Source of the DNA: Streptomyces jumonjinensis | Lineage (GTDB): Bacteria; Actinomycetota; Actinomycetes; Streptomycetales; Streptomycetaceae | Assembly: GCF_009600885.1 (NCBI RefSeq) | Contig: NZ_VCLA01000156.1 | Location: forward strand, 171,368 to 235,367 | Length of the DNA: 64,000 nucleotides | Direction of reading: 5' to 3' | In this document: positions 40,804-48,979 of the stretch, one piece after another | Position numbering within the stretch: position 1 is the first letter of the stretch | Layout: every line of letters starts with the position of its first letter | The notes under the pieces: model-generated | Database searches by the model: none | The model's input: the letters and a program-made list of their open reading frames with translations, nothing else | Told to the model about the DNA's origin: nothing | Position numbers and translations under genes: made by a program

Positions 40804-40842
40804 GGACAAAGTCTTGACGGCGTCGCACAGCCGCCGTAAAAA
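40804..40842 (+). promoter_or_regulatory. Promoter and operator of the sugar ABC operon
   Basis: TTGACG (40814-40819) and TAAAAA (40837-40842) are separated by 17 bp, a near-consensus promoter. The operator motif GGACAAAGTCTTGA (40804-40817) overlaps the -35. The binding-protein start is 46 bp further on. Confidence 0.8.
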
Positions 40843-40888
40843 CTCACCCAGCCGCAACCGGGCGGCCGGGAGAGAAAGCGGATCCACG

Positions 40889-41884
40889 ATGCGAACCCAA
40901 CGCACGGCAGTGGCCCTGCTCGCCGTATGCGCCCTGGTCGTCGTCGCCGGGTGCAGCAGCTCCGGCGGCAAGGAGGCGAAGGAGGAATCCGCCGGGAGCG
41001 GCGGTGGAGTCCCCGCGGCCACCGAGAAGCTGAAGATCGCCATGGTGACCCACTCCGGCGAGGGCGACACCTTCTGGGACATCGTCCAGAACGGCGCGAA
41101 GGTCGCCGCGAAGAAGGACAACGCCGACTTCCTCTACGCCGCCCACAAGGAGGGCAAGGAGCAGGCCCAGCTCATCCAGACCTATATCGACCAGCGGGTG
41201 GACGGGATCATCGTCACCCTCGCCAAGCCCGAAGCGGTGGGCGACGCGGTCGAGAAGGCCGTCGCGGCCGGGATACCCGTCGTCACGATCAACTCCGGCG
41301 GAGAGTTCTCCCGGGAGCTCGGCGCGATCGGTCATATCGGCCAGGACGAGTCCGTCGCGGGCGAGGCGGTCGGCGAGGAGCTGAACGAGCGCGGCCGGAA
41401 GAAGGCGCTCTGCGTCATCCACGAACAGGGCAATGTCTCCCTGGAGGCCCGCTGCGCCGGGGTGAGGAAGGCGTTCGACGGCACGGTGGAGAACCTCAAC
41501 GTCGAGGGCGTCAATATGCCCCAGTCCACCTCGTCCATCGAGGCCAAGCTCCAGAGCTCCCGGGACATCGACAGCGTGATCACCCTCGGCGCACCGTTCG
41601 CCGCCGCCTCCGTCAAGGCCAAGGCCGGCGCGGACTCCCGGGCGGAGATCGACACCTTCGATCTCAACGCCGATGTGATCAAGCAGCTCAAGGCGGGCGA
41701 GATCGGCTTCGCGGTCGACCAGCAGCCCTATCTCCAGGGCTATCTCGCCGTCGACGAGCTCTGGCTCCACAAGGTCAACCGCAATGTGATCGGCGGCGGG
41801 AAGCCCGTGCTCACCGGCCCCGCCCTGATCACCCGCGAGGATGTGCCCGCCCTGGAGAAGCTCACCGCGGCCGGTACCCGGTGA
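40889..41884 (+). CDS. Sugar ABC transporter substrate-binding lipoprotein, copy 1
   Basis: A 331-residue lipoprotein: lipobox 'LVVVAGC', mature Cys about residue 23, then a Ser/Gly/Glu-rich linker. The periplasmic-binding-protein type 1 fold (RbsB-like) starts at 'LKIAMVTHSGEGDTFWDIVQ' and includes 'VDGIIVTLAKPEAVGDAVEK' and 'GFAVDQQPYLQGYLAVDELW'. It would capture a sugar or polyol outside the cell for the downstream permease. Start ATG 40889. It is paralogous to the next gene along its whole length, and its stop begins a 12-bp tandem repeat array. Confidence 0.9.
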   Translation: MRTQRTAVALLAVCALVVVAGCSSSGGKEAKEESAGSGGGVPAATEKLKIAMVTHSGEGDTFWDIVQNGAKVAAKKDNADFLYAAHKEGKEQAQLIQTYIDQRVDGIIVTLAKPEAVGDAVEKAVAAGIPVVTINSGGEFSRELGAIGHIGQDESVAGEAVGEELNERGRKKALCVIHEQGNVSLEARCAGVRKAFDGTVENLNVEGVNMPQSTSSIEAKLQSSRDIDSVITLGAPFAAASVKAKAGADSRAEIDTFDLNADVIKQLKAGEIGFAVDQQPYLQGYLAVDELWLHKVNRNVIGGGKPVLTGPALITREDVPALEKLTAAGTR

Positions 41885-41952
41885 GGTGCGCGGTGAGCTG
41901 CGCGTTGAGGTGCTCGGAGAGGTGCTCGGAGAGCTGCGTGGTGAGGTGCTCC
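41881..41952 (+). repeat. Six 12-bp tandem repeats after the first binding-protein gene
   Basis: Six consecutive 12-mers start at 41881, 41893, 41905, 41917, 41929 and 41941, with consensus GTGAGGTGCTCG. The TGA stop of the upstream gene lies in the first unit. Each unit looks like a weak ribosome-binding site (GAGGTG). The ~230-bp gap holds no gene. Confidence 0.85.
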
Positions 41953-42111
41953 CACAGCGCCCCGAAGGGCGCGGCGGCCCGTCGCGGAAGGCGCCCGGCG
42001 CACCCGATGCCCACCCTCCGATCTGCCGTGACCCATACTTGGGCGGCTGGGGTGCGACGAAACGTCCCCCGGTCGCACCGGCAGACAGTACGGCAAGAAG
42101 GGCACAGCGTC

Positions 42112-43125
42112 GTGGCAAGGGCAAGGACAGGGGTACGCGCACTCGGCGCGGTGCTGGCAGCGGTGCTCGGGGCGTCCCTCGTGGGATGCAGCAGCACCGG
42201 GGGCAAGCGCGCGGAGGACGCCCGTAAGGCCCAGGCCGCGGCGGGGAAGGCCGCGGTGAGCACCCCCCGCTGGACCTTCGCCATGGTCACCCACTCGGGT
42301 GACGGCGACACCTTCTGGGACATCGTCCAGAAGGGCGCCGAGGAGGCCGCGGCCAAGGACAACATCAACTTCCTCTACTCCAAGAACGACGAGGGCAAGG
42401 AGCAGGCCCAGCTCGTCCAGACCGCCATCGACAAGAAGGTCGACGGACTGATCGTCACGCTCGCCAAGCCGGACGCGATGAAGGACGTCGTCAAGAAGGC
42501 CGTCGCCGCCGGCATCCCGGTGATCACCGTCAACTCGGGCTCCGAGCAGTCCAAGGAGTACGGCGCGCTCACCCATATCGGCCAGGACGAGACCGTGGCC
42601 GGTGAGGCGGTCGGCGACGAGCTGAACGAGCGCGGCCGGAAGAACGCCGTCTGCGTCCTGCACGAGCAGGGCAACGTCGGCCATGAGCAGCGCTGCGCCG
42701 GAGCGAAGAAGACCTTCGACGGAGAGCTGCGGAACCTGTATGTCGAGGGCACCAATATGCCCGACGTCCAGGCGTCCATCGAGGCCAAGCTCCAGACGGA
42801 CCCCTCCATCGACAGTGTGATCACCCTCGGCGCGCCGTTCGCGGACACCGCCGTCAAGGCCAAGGACGCCGCGGGCAGCAAGGCCGAGATCGTCACCTTC
42901 GATCTGAACGCCAAGGTCGCCGCCGCCCTGAAGTCCGGCACGCTCGGCTTCGCCGTCGACCAGCAGCCCTATCTCCAGGGGTACGAGGCCATCGATCTGC
43001 TCTGGCTCTACCGGTACAACGCCGATGTCCTCGGCGGCGGCCGGCCCGTGCTCACCGGACCGCAGATCATCACCGAGGCCGACGCCGCCGAGCTGGAGGA
43101 CTACACCAAGCGGGGGACCCGATGA
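42112..43125 (+). CDS. Sugar ABC transporter substrate-binding lipoprotein, copy 2
   Basis: A 337-residue lipoprotein with lipobox 'ASLVGC'. The fold and most motifs repeat those of copy 1: 'FAMVTHSGDGDTFWDIVQKG', 'VDGLIVTLAKPDAMKDVVKK', 'HIGQDETVAGEAVGDELNER' and 'GFAVDQQPYLQGYEAIDLLW'. The linker and ligand-pocket loops differ, so affinity or ligand may differ. The GTG start at 42112 is preceded by the weak AAGAAGG. Its stop overlaps the permease start (ATGA at 43122), so this copy, not the first, is translationally coupled to the permease. Confidence 0.9.
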   Translation: MARARTGVRALGAVLAAVLGASLVGCSSTGGKRAEDARKAQAAAGKAAVSTPRWTFAMVTHSGDGDTFWDIVQKGAEEAAAKDNINFLYSKNDEGKEQAQLVQTAIDKKVDGLIVTLAKPDAMKDVVKKAVAAGIPVITVNSGSEQSKEYGALTHIGQDETVAGEAVGDELNERGRKNAVCVLHEQGNVGHEQRCAGAKKTFDGELRNLYVEGTNMPDVQASIEAKLQTDPSIDSVITLGAPFADTAVKAKDAAGSKAEIVTFDLNAKVAAALKSGTLGFAVDQQPYLQGYEAIDLLWLYRYNADVLGGGRPVLTGPQIITEADAAELEDYTKRGTR

Positions 43126-44183
43126 GCGCGACCGCACCACCCGCCGGCACCCGGGAGCCCGGCGCCGCCGATGAACGGCTGATCCGCACCTCGCCGCTGC
43201 GCAGCCTGCTCGGCCGGCCCGAGCTGGGCTCGGTCGTCGGCGCGATCGCCGTCTTCGTCTTCTTCGCGGTCGTCGCCGACTCCTTCCTGCGCGCCGCCAG
43301 CCTCTCCACCGTGCTGTACGCGGCCTCCACCATCGGGATCATGGCCGTACCGGTCGCGCTGCTGATGATCGGCGGCGAGTTCGACCTCTCGGCCGGTGTG
43401 CTGGTGACCAGCTCGGCGCTGATCTCGTCGATGATCAGCTACCAGATGACCGCGAACGTCTGGGTCGGGGTGCTGGTCTCCCTGCTGGTCACCCTGGCGG
43501 TCGGGGTCTTCAACGGGGTGCTGCTCACCCGTACCAAACTCCCCAGCTTCATCATCACGCTCGGCACCTTTCTGATGCTGACCGGCCTCAATCTCGGTTT
43601 CACCAAGCTGATCAGCGGCACGGTCTCCACCAAGTCCATCGCCGACATGGAGGGCTTCGACTCGGCCAAGGCGCTCTTCGCCTCCGAGTTCACCTTCGGC
43701 GAGGTCACGATCAAGGTCACCATTCTCTGGTGGATCGGACTGGTCGCCCTCGCCACCTGGGTTCTGCTGCGGACCCGCTTCGGCAACTGGATCTTCGCGG
43801 TCGGCGGCGGTCCGGACGCCGCCCGCGCGGTCGGCGTCCCGGTCACCAGGACCAGGATCGGCCTCTACATGGGGGTCGCGTTCGCGGCCTGGATCTCGGG
43901 GCAGCATCTGCTGTTCTCGTTCGACGTGGTCCAGTCCGGCGAGGGCGTCGGCAATGAGCTGATCTACATCATCGCGGCCGTCATCGGCGGCTGTCTGATC
44001 ACCGGCGGCTACGGCTCCGCGATCGGCTCGGCGATCGGCGCGCTGATCTTCGGCATGACCAGCAAGGGCATCGTCTACGCGGAGTGGAACCCGGACTGGT
44101 TCAAGTTCTTCCTCGGAGCGATGCTCCTACTGGCCACCCTGCTGAACGCATGGGTGCGCAAGCGGGCGGAGGCGACACGATGA
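43122..44183 (+). CDS. Sugar ABC transporter permease (RbsC-like)
   Basis: A 353-residue permease with about nine or ten hydrophobic segments. '[20 protein letters not shown]' (~residues 80-99) and '[20 protein letters not shown]' (~295) are RbsC/BPD_transp_2 signatures. The family forms the membrane channel of type II sugar importers. Both ends overlap neighbours by four bases (ATGA), giving a tight binding-protein/permease/ATPase operon. Confidence 0.92.
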   Translation: MSATAPPAGTREPGAADERLIRTSPLRSLLGRPELGSVVGAIAVFVFFAVVADSFLRAASLSTVLYAASTIGIMAVPVALLMIGGEFDLSAGVLVTSSALISSMISYQMTANVWVGVLVSLLVTLAVGVFNGVLLTRTKLPSFIITLGTFLMLTGLNLGFTKLISGTVSTKSIADMEGFDSAKALFASEFTFGEVTIKVTILWWIGLVALATWVLLRTRFGNWIFAVGGGPDAARAVGVPVTRTRIGLYMGVAFAAWISGQHLLFSFDVVQSGEGVGNELIYIIAAVIGGCLITGGYGSAIGSAIGALIFGMTSKGIVYAEWNPDWFKFFLGAMLLLATLLNAWVRKRAEATR

Positions 44184-45019
44184 GCGATCAGCCCGCTCCG
44201 GCCGGGACCGATCGGCCCGCACTGGTCGAACTGGACCAGGTGAGCAAGTACTACGGGAACATCCGGGCCCTGGAGGGCGTCTCGCTGGAGGTCCACGCGG
44301 GTGACATCACCTGTGTGCTCGGCGACAACGGAGCCGGTAAGTCCACCCTCATCAAGATCATCGCAGGGCTGCACCAGCATGACGCGGGCACCTTCTCGAT
44401 CGAGGGCGAGCAGACCCGGCTGGCCAATCCCCGTGAGGCGCTGGACCGGGGCATCGCCACCGTCTACCAGGATCTGGCGGTCGTCCCGCTGATGCCGGTG
44501 TGGCGGAACTTCTTCCTCGGCTCCGAGCCGACGACCGGGTCCGGCCCCTTCAAGCGGCTCGACGTCCGCAGGATGCGGGAGACGACCCGGACCGAGCTGC
44601 TGCGGATGGGCATCGATCTGCGCGATGTGGACCAGCCGATCGGGACGCTGTCGGGCGGTGAGCGGCAGTGTGTCGCGATCGCGCGGGCGGTCTACTTCGG
44701 GGCCAAGGTCCTGGTCCTGGACGAGCCGACGGCGGCGCTCGGCGTCAAGCAGTCCGGGGTGGTGCTGAAGTATGTGGCGGCTGCCCGGGACGCCGGGCTC
44801 GGCGTGGTGCTGATCACGCACAATCCGCACCACGCGTATCTCGTGGGGGACCGGTTCATCCTGCTGAAGCGGGGGACCATGTCGGCGAGCCACACCAAGG
44901 ACTCGGTGTCCCTGGACGAGCTGACGCGCCAGATGGCGGGCGGCAGCGAGCTGGAGGACCTCCGGCATGAGCTGGAGCGCGCTCCCGCGCCGACCCACCT
45001 CGGCGGCCCGGAGAAGTAG
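44180..45019 (+). CDS. Sugar ABC transporter ATP-binding protein (single domain)
   Basis: A 279-residue ATPase. Walker A 'GDNGAGKST' is at ~residues 49-57, the signature '[14 protein letters not shown]' at ~155 and Walker B '[11 protein letters not shown]' at ~177, with the switch His in 'ITHNP'. Ribose-type ATPases (RbsA) have two fused ATPase domains. This one is single and must dimerise, as in the FrcA-like group. Start ATG 44180 overlaps the permease stop. It is the last gene of the operon. Confidence 0.92.
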   Translation: MSDQPAPAGTDRPALVELDQVSKYYGNIRALEGVSLEVHAGDITCVLGDNGAGKSTLIKIIAGLHQHDAGTFSIEGEQTRLANPREALDRGIATVYQDLAVVPLMPVWRNFFLGSEPTTGSGPFKRLDVRRMRETTRTELLRMGIDLRDVDQPIGTLSGGERQCVAIARAVYFGAKVLVLDEPTAALGVKQSGVVLKYVAAARDAGLGVVLITHNPHHAYLVGDRFILLKRGTMSASHTKDSVSLDELTRQMAGGSELEDLRHELERAPAPTHLGGPEK

Positions 45020-45195
45020 CGGCGCACGGGCACGGGCACGGGCCACGGGCTCCGGGCGGGGGATCCGGCGAGGGTTCCCCGCCCGGACCGGAGCCCCGGG
45101 TGTGGCTTCCTGGCCCGGGCCGGAGCTCCGGTGTGGTTTCCCGGTCCGGGCCGGAGCCCTGGTGTGGCTTCCCCGCCCGGCCCGGCACCGCGCCG

Positions 45196-45684
45196 CTACA
45201 GCCTGCGCACCACCACGCCCAGCACCTGATCCACCGGGCACGGCCCGTACTGCTTGGAGTCCTGGCTCAGCGGCCGGTCCCCGATCACCACCACATGCCC
45301 GGGCGGCACCCGCTCCCCGCCGCCCGCCACCCGTGGCGGCATCGGATCGCCCGCCACCGCCGCCACCCGCTTGATGTTCCAGGCCGCCGCCCCCGGATCG
45401 CGGGGCGCGGGCCCCCGGCCCCGCCAGGCCCGCGCCGGATCCGGGTCCGGCGCGGCGATCACCGCGATCCGGCCGGGGCGCAGTCCGCGGCATCCCCGGC
45501 GGATCAGCACCCGGTGGCCCGGCAGCAGCGCCGGGGACATGCTCTCGCCGACCACCGTGACCGCCACATAGCCCCGGCGCACGGACCAGGCCGCGCCCGC
45601 GAGCGCCGCCAGCACGCCCGTGCCCGCGGCGGCCCACCACGCGGTCGCCGCGCCCCGTCCGCCGCGTTCCCCGAAGGTCAGCAC
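45196..45684 (-). CDS. S26-family signal-peptidase-like protein of the Cys-rich peptide cassette
   Basis: A 162-residue protein with one N-terminal membrane segment ('ATAWWAAAGTGVLAALAGAA', residues ~13-32). The catalytic Ser48 is in 'VGESMSPALLPG' and the general-base Lys105 in 'NIKRVAAVAGD'. The late box is 'VIGDRPLSQDSKQYGPCPVD'. This is the Ser/Lys arrangement of bacterial type I signal peptidases in a minimal form. The GTG start at 45684 overlaps the end of the ABC gene by seven bases, with GGAGGAAC upstream, so it is the last gene of the four-gene cassette. It probably cleaves the leader of the precursor (A-x-A site) after export. Confidence 0.85.
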   Translation of the reverse strand: MLTFGERGGRGAATAWWAAAGTGVLAALAGAAWSVRRGYVAVTVVGESMSPALLPGHRVLIRRGCRGLRPGRIAVIAAPDPDPARAWRGRGPAPRDPGAAAWNIKRVAAVAGDPMPPRVAGGGERVPPGHVVVIGDRPLSQDSKQYGPCPVDQVLGVVVRRL

Positions 45685-47633
45685 CGTTCCTCCGCCTCTT
45701 CTGCCTCGCCCGTCCCGTCCGGCCCGTGCGCGTCGGCGTACCCGGACGCCTGGATCGTGAACAGCCGGGCATAGGTCCCGGCGCGGCGCATCAGCTCCCG
45801 GTGGCTGCCCGCCTCGGTGATCCGCCCCTCCTCCAGCACCGCGATCCGGTCGGCCCGCCGCACCGCGCCGAGACGGTGCGAGATCAGCAGGCTGGTCGCG
45901 CCCGCGCGGTAGGCCCGCAGCCGCCGGTGCACCCGCTCCTCGGCGGCGGCGTCGAGACCCGCGCTCGGCTCGTCGAGGATCAGCAGATCCCGCCCCTCGC
46001 GCATCATCGCCCGCGCCAGGGCCAGCCGCTGCCACTGGCCGCCGGAGAGCGAGACCCCGGCCTCCCCCGCCTCCCCCTCCCCGGATCCCTCCGTGAAAAC
46101 CCGCGAGAGCAGCGTCGCGTACCCCCGGGGGAGCGCCGAGACCAGATCGTGCGCGTCGGCGGCCCGCGCCGCCGCGACGATACGGTCCAGCTCGCCGTGG
46201 TGCGCCAGATCGCCCAGCCCGATGTTGTCGGCCGCGGTGAAGTCGTACTCCACGTAGTCCTGGAAGACGGCGCTGATCCGGTCCCGCAGCCGCCCCGGGT
46301 CCATGTCCCGCAGATCGGTCCCGTCCCAGCGGATCGCGCCCCGGACCGGGTCGTACAGCCGGCAGAGCAGCTTCACCAGAGTGCTCTTGCCCGCTCCGTT
46401 GAGCCCCACGAGGGCGAGGGAGGAGCCGTACGGAATGGTCAGACTGACCCCGCGCAGCACCCAGGGCCCGTCGTCGCCGTACCGGAACCAGACGTCGTCG
46501 AGCTCGACGCCGCGGCTCAGCGGCCCGGTCGGCAGCGGCTCCCGGCGCACCGGGAGATCGGGGCCCGCCGTGGTGACATCGGTGAAGTGTCCGAGCAGCA
46601 GCAGCGCCTGATACGCCCCGGCGCCCTGGAGCAGCATGCCGACGAGCGCGCCCTGCACCCCGGAGACGGAGGCGATGAAGGCCGAGACGTCCCCGATGGT
46701 GAACCGGCCGTCTGCCGCCGCCATGATCATCCAGGCCAGGCCGCCCGCCGCGATCACGGTGCCGAGCGCGGTGAGCGGCGCCTGGCGCAGCAGGGCACGC
46801 CGGTCGAGCCGCTCCTCGGCGGCGTTGATCACCCGGGTCTCGTCGTTCATCCGGCGCAGCAGAAAGCCGCCGAGCCCGAAGAGTCTGATCTCCTTGACGG
46901 CCGCCAGGTCCAGCAGCATCCGCTGGTAGAAGAGCTGCCGCCGGTTGCGCGGGCTGAGCGAGAGTGTCATCCGGGCCCGCTCCCGGCTCAGCGCCGTCTC
47001 CACCAGCAGCACCGGCGCCGCGGCGGCGACCGTGATCAGGGTCATCGGCGGCGAGATGGTGAAGAGCACGGTGATCAGCCCGGCCACGGTCAGGGACTGC
47101 TGCACCACGGCGAAGAGCGAGGCGGTGATCCGCTCCGGTGCGGTGACGGCGGCCTCCTGGGCGAGCCGCAGCCGGTCCAGGAAGGCCGGTGACTCGAACC
47201 GGGCCATCCCGGTGAACCGGTTGACCGCGCCGTAGAGCCGGTCCTGCACCACCAGGACGATGCCGCGCCGCAGCCGGGCCTGGGCGTACTCGGACAGCTG
47301 CGGCAGCAGCGCGTACAGCGTGGTCAGCAGGGCGAGCCCGGCCACCAGCGCGAGCGGCTGCGGCCCGCCGGCGGCGGGGCCGTGCTGGAGCCGATCGAGC
47401 AGCCACTTGGTGAGCAGGGCGATACCGGCGGGCAGCAGTCCCTGGACGGTGGCGAGGAGCGCGGAGCAGAGGCAGCCGACCGGGCCCGCGCGCAGGCTCA
47501 GGGCCAGGGCTTCGGCGGTACGGCTCAGGAGCGCCCGCGCGCCTCCGGTCCTGCCGCGCGCTGTGTCCCCCGCACGGCCCTTTCGGTTCTCCTGGCCTGT
47601 TCGCTCCTCCCGGCTCTCCCGGGCTCCGCTCAC
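45678..47633 (-). CDS. ABC exporter (fused membrane and ATPase domains) of the Cys-rich peptide cassette
   Basis: A 651-residue MsbA/LanT-like half-transporter. The six-helix membrane domain spans ~40-340 and the ATPase domain ~380-620. Walker A is '[15 protein letters not shown]', the signature is 'VSLSGGQWQRLALARAM' and Walker B is 'LLILDEPSAGLD', with the switch His in 'LISHRLG'. There is no N-terminal C39 peptidase domain, so leader removal must be done by another protein, most simply the adjacent S26 peptidase. Start ATG 47633 overlaps the thioredoxin-like gene by four bases (ATGA). The membrane domain should homodimerise. Confidence 0.9.
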   Translation of the reverse strand: MSGARESREERTGQENRKGRAGDTARGRTGGARALLSRTAEALALSLRAGPVGCLCSALLATVQGLLPAGIALLTKWLLDRLQHGPAAGGPQPLALVAGLALLTTLYALLPQLSEYAQARLRRGIVLVVQDRLYGAVNRFTGMARFESPAFLDRLRLAQEAAVTAPERITASLFAVVQQSLTVAGLITVLFTISPPMTLITVAAAAPVLLVETALSRERARMTLSLSPRNRRQLFYQRMLLDLAAVKEIRLFGLGGFLLRRMNDETRVINAAEERLDRRALLRQAPLTALGTVIAAGGLAWMIMAAADGRFTIGDVSAFIASVSGVQGALVGMLLQGAGAYQALLLLGHFTDVTTAGPDLPVRREPLPTGPLSRGVELDDVWFRYGDDGPWVLRGVSLTIPYGSSLALVGLNGAGKSTLVKLLCRLYDPVRGAIRWDGTDLRDMDPGRLRDRISAVFQDYVEYDFTAADNIGLGDLAHHGELDRIVAAARAADAHDLVSALPRGYATLLSRVFTEGSGEGEAGEAGVSLSGGQWQRLALARAMMREGRDLLILDEPSAGLDAAAEERVHRRLRAYRAGATSLLISHRLGAVRRADRIAVLEEGRITEAGSHRELMRRAGTYARLFTIQASGYADAHGPDGTGEAEEAEERC

Positions 47634-48160
47634 GCGGCGGCCGGAGCGATCAGCGGACTCGTGCCCGCCTCCGCGTAGGCGACCCGGCCGTCCATGCCGA
47701 CGATCACGGTCGTCGGCGTTCCGGAGACCGAGAACGTCCGGCTCAGCTCGCCGGGGAAGGGCTCGGTCACGACCGTAGCGACGCCCGCCAGCGGTTCGAT
47801 CAGCTCACCGGCCTCCGACTCCGCGCCGGTGATCACCACGATCGTCCGCTCCCGGTCCAGCCCGGCCTGTGCGGCGTACTCCACGAGACGGGGAACGGCG
47901 GCCGGACAGGCGGGGCAGCCCGTCGACAGAAAGACGAGCACCGCGGGCCCGCCGGCCAGCCCCGCCCGGGAGACGGAGCGCCCCGACAGCGCGACGGCGG
48001 AGAACTCGGGCAGTTCCTCGCCGGGGCGGGGGCCGCTGCGCAGCGCCTCGCCGCGCTCCTCCTCCTGCCGGCGCAGCCGCCGGATGACAGCGGTGATCAG
48101 CAGCAGATTCAGTAAGCCGATCGCCCCGACGAGCACGAGACCGGCGACTACGAAGGCCAT
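47630..48160 (-). CDS. Membrane-anchored TlpA/MauD-like thioredoxin of the Cys-rich peptide cassette
   Basis: A 176-residue protein with one N-terminal membrane helix (residues 3-26) and an extracytoplasmic thioredoxin fold. The redox motif is Cys82-Pro-Ala-Cys85 in 'STGCPACPAAVP', with the cis-Pro in 'VSGTPTTVIV' (~149). CPxC thioredoxins of the TlpA/MauD type make or reshuffle disulfides outside the cell. Placed between an 8-Cys precursor and an exporter, it most likely folds that peptide. Start ATG 48160 has GGAGAAGAGAG upstream. The 299 bp between it and the precursor are extremely GC-rich, with a direct repeat GGGAGCCGGCCCGCCC, possibly attenuating read-through. Confidence 0.88.
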   Translation of the reverse strand: MAFVVAGLVLVGAIGLLNLLLITAVIRRLRRQEEERGEALRSGPRPGEELPEFSAVALSGRSVSRAGLAGGPAVLVFLSTGCPACPAAVPRLVEYAAQAGLDRERTIVVITGAESEAGELIEPLAGVATVVTEPFPGELSRTFSVSGTPTTVIVGMDGRVAYAEAGTSPLIAPAAA

Positions 48161-48459
48161 CTCTCTTCTCCAGCGTCAGATCATGGTGGTACGGACCATC
48201 GGTTCGCGGGGCCGGGGTCGCGCGCCTGGGGCGGCGGCGTCCGCGCAGGAGCCCCGGACCGGCGCTCCAGCCGCCCGTCGCGGCCCGGGCCGGAGCTCCG
48301 GTGGTTCCCGTTCCGGCCGCGCCCGGTGGGGACGGCCTGCCCGCAGGCGGACGGCCCGCCCGCGGGAGCCGGCCCGCCCCGCGGGGAAGCCCCGGGCAAG
48401 GGAGCCGGCCCGCCCGCAGAGGGCCGCGCCGCCTCCCTCGCCGGGTCCGCGCCGCGCGG

Positions 48460-48675
48460 CTAACAGAAGCTGCCCGTGTACTCCCAGGGCCCGCAGTAGG
48501 CCCGGCTGCAGTACGGCGGTTTCGCCCGGTAGCAGCAGCGTTCGTGCAAGCGGAACGTGAAGCACTGGTAGTCCTTGTAGGACGGGCAGGCCGTGCCGCA
48601 GGTGACGGCCTCCGCCTGTGCCTCGGGCGCCAGCCGCGCGAGCAGCGCATCGCCGAGTTTCCGCAGGGCGTTCAT
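48460..48675 (-). CDS. Cysteine-rich precursor peptide (8 Cys), proposed exported product
   Basis: A 71-residue peptide. The leader (residues 1-23) begins MNALRKLGDALL and ends in A-x-A ('APEAQAEA'). It is amphipathic and lacks a real hydrophobic core. The ~48-residue core has eight Cys spaced C-x3-C-x7-C-x8-C-C-x7-C-x4-C-x9-C and ends on the last Cys. It is rich in Tyr and Arg and has one Trp ('GPWEYTGSFC'). ATG 48675 is chosen because GGAAGGG sits five bases upstream; GTG 48717 would give 85 residues but has a poor ribosome-binding site. Followed on the same strand by a thioredoxin-like protein, exporter and peptidase. I know no named family for it. Confidence 0.75.
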   Translation of the reverse strand: MNALRKLGDALLARLAPEAQAEAVTCGTACPSYKDYQCFTFRLHERCCYRAKPPYCSRAYCGPWEYTGSFC

Positions 48676-48753
48676 ACGTTCCCTTCCATCGGGGACGAAG
48701 CGCGTGAAGTCGATCACTGGACTAGACCTGTTCGCAACGCACTCCCCGGCATT

Positions 48754-48769
48754 GTGAGACGGCTCACAG
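48754..48769. promoter_or_regulatory. CRP-like inverted repeat upstream of the Cys-rich peptide gene
   Basis: TGTGAG-ACGG-CTCACA is a perfect 6-bp inverted repeat. It reads TGTGA-N6-TCACA, the classic CRP-box core. It lies ~80 bp before the precursor ATG and ~210 bp before the divergent ROK kinase start, so a Crp-type regulator could control either gene. Confidence 0.55.
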
Positions 48770-48979
48770 CTGCTCCAGGGTTGGCCCGTACGGACCCTTT
48801 ACGCTCCCCACGTCCCCCGGGCCCCGGGAGTGGCAGAATCGCCCATGGCGGGCGCCGTCCGCCGCCGGTCCCGGGGTGAGGGAGATCATCACGCGATAAC
48901 CGGCCCCCACGACACCAGGGACGACGCGAACCGTGCGAGCACCCGCCACCACCCGTTCCGCCGCTGGGGACCACGCCCG

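Noticed and set aside
41881..41952. 12-bp array considered as a CRISPR
   Set aside because: Units abut without spacers and no cas genes are present.
40927..42111. Upstream extension of the second binding-protein frame through copy 1
   Set aside because: The region is copy 1 read out of frame; the lipobox and GTG 42112 mark the real start.
45685..47406. Upstream extension of the S26 peptidase frame through the ABC gene
   Set aside because: It is an off-frame shadow of the ABC exporter; peptidase similarity begins at GTG 45684.
45196..48717. Cys-rich cassette considered as a lanthipeptide, lasso or thiopeptide cluster
   Set aside because: No LanB/LanC/LanM, B1/B2 lasso proteins, radical SAM or YcaO genes are present; only export, cleavage and redox functions are encoded.
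45196..48717. Cassette considered as a methylamine dehydrogenase (mau) system
   Set aside because: The thioredoxin is MauD-like, but no MauE, MauA, MauB or MauG gene is present and the peptide's Cys pattern and length do not fit MauA.
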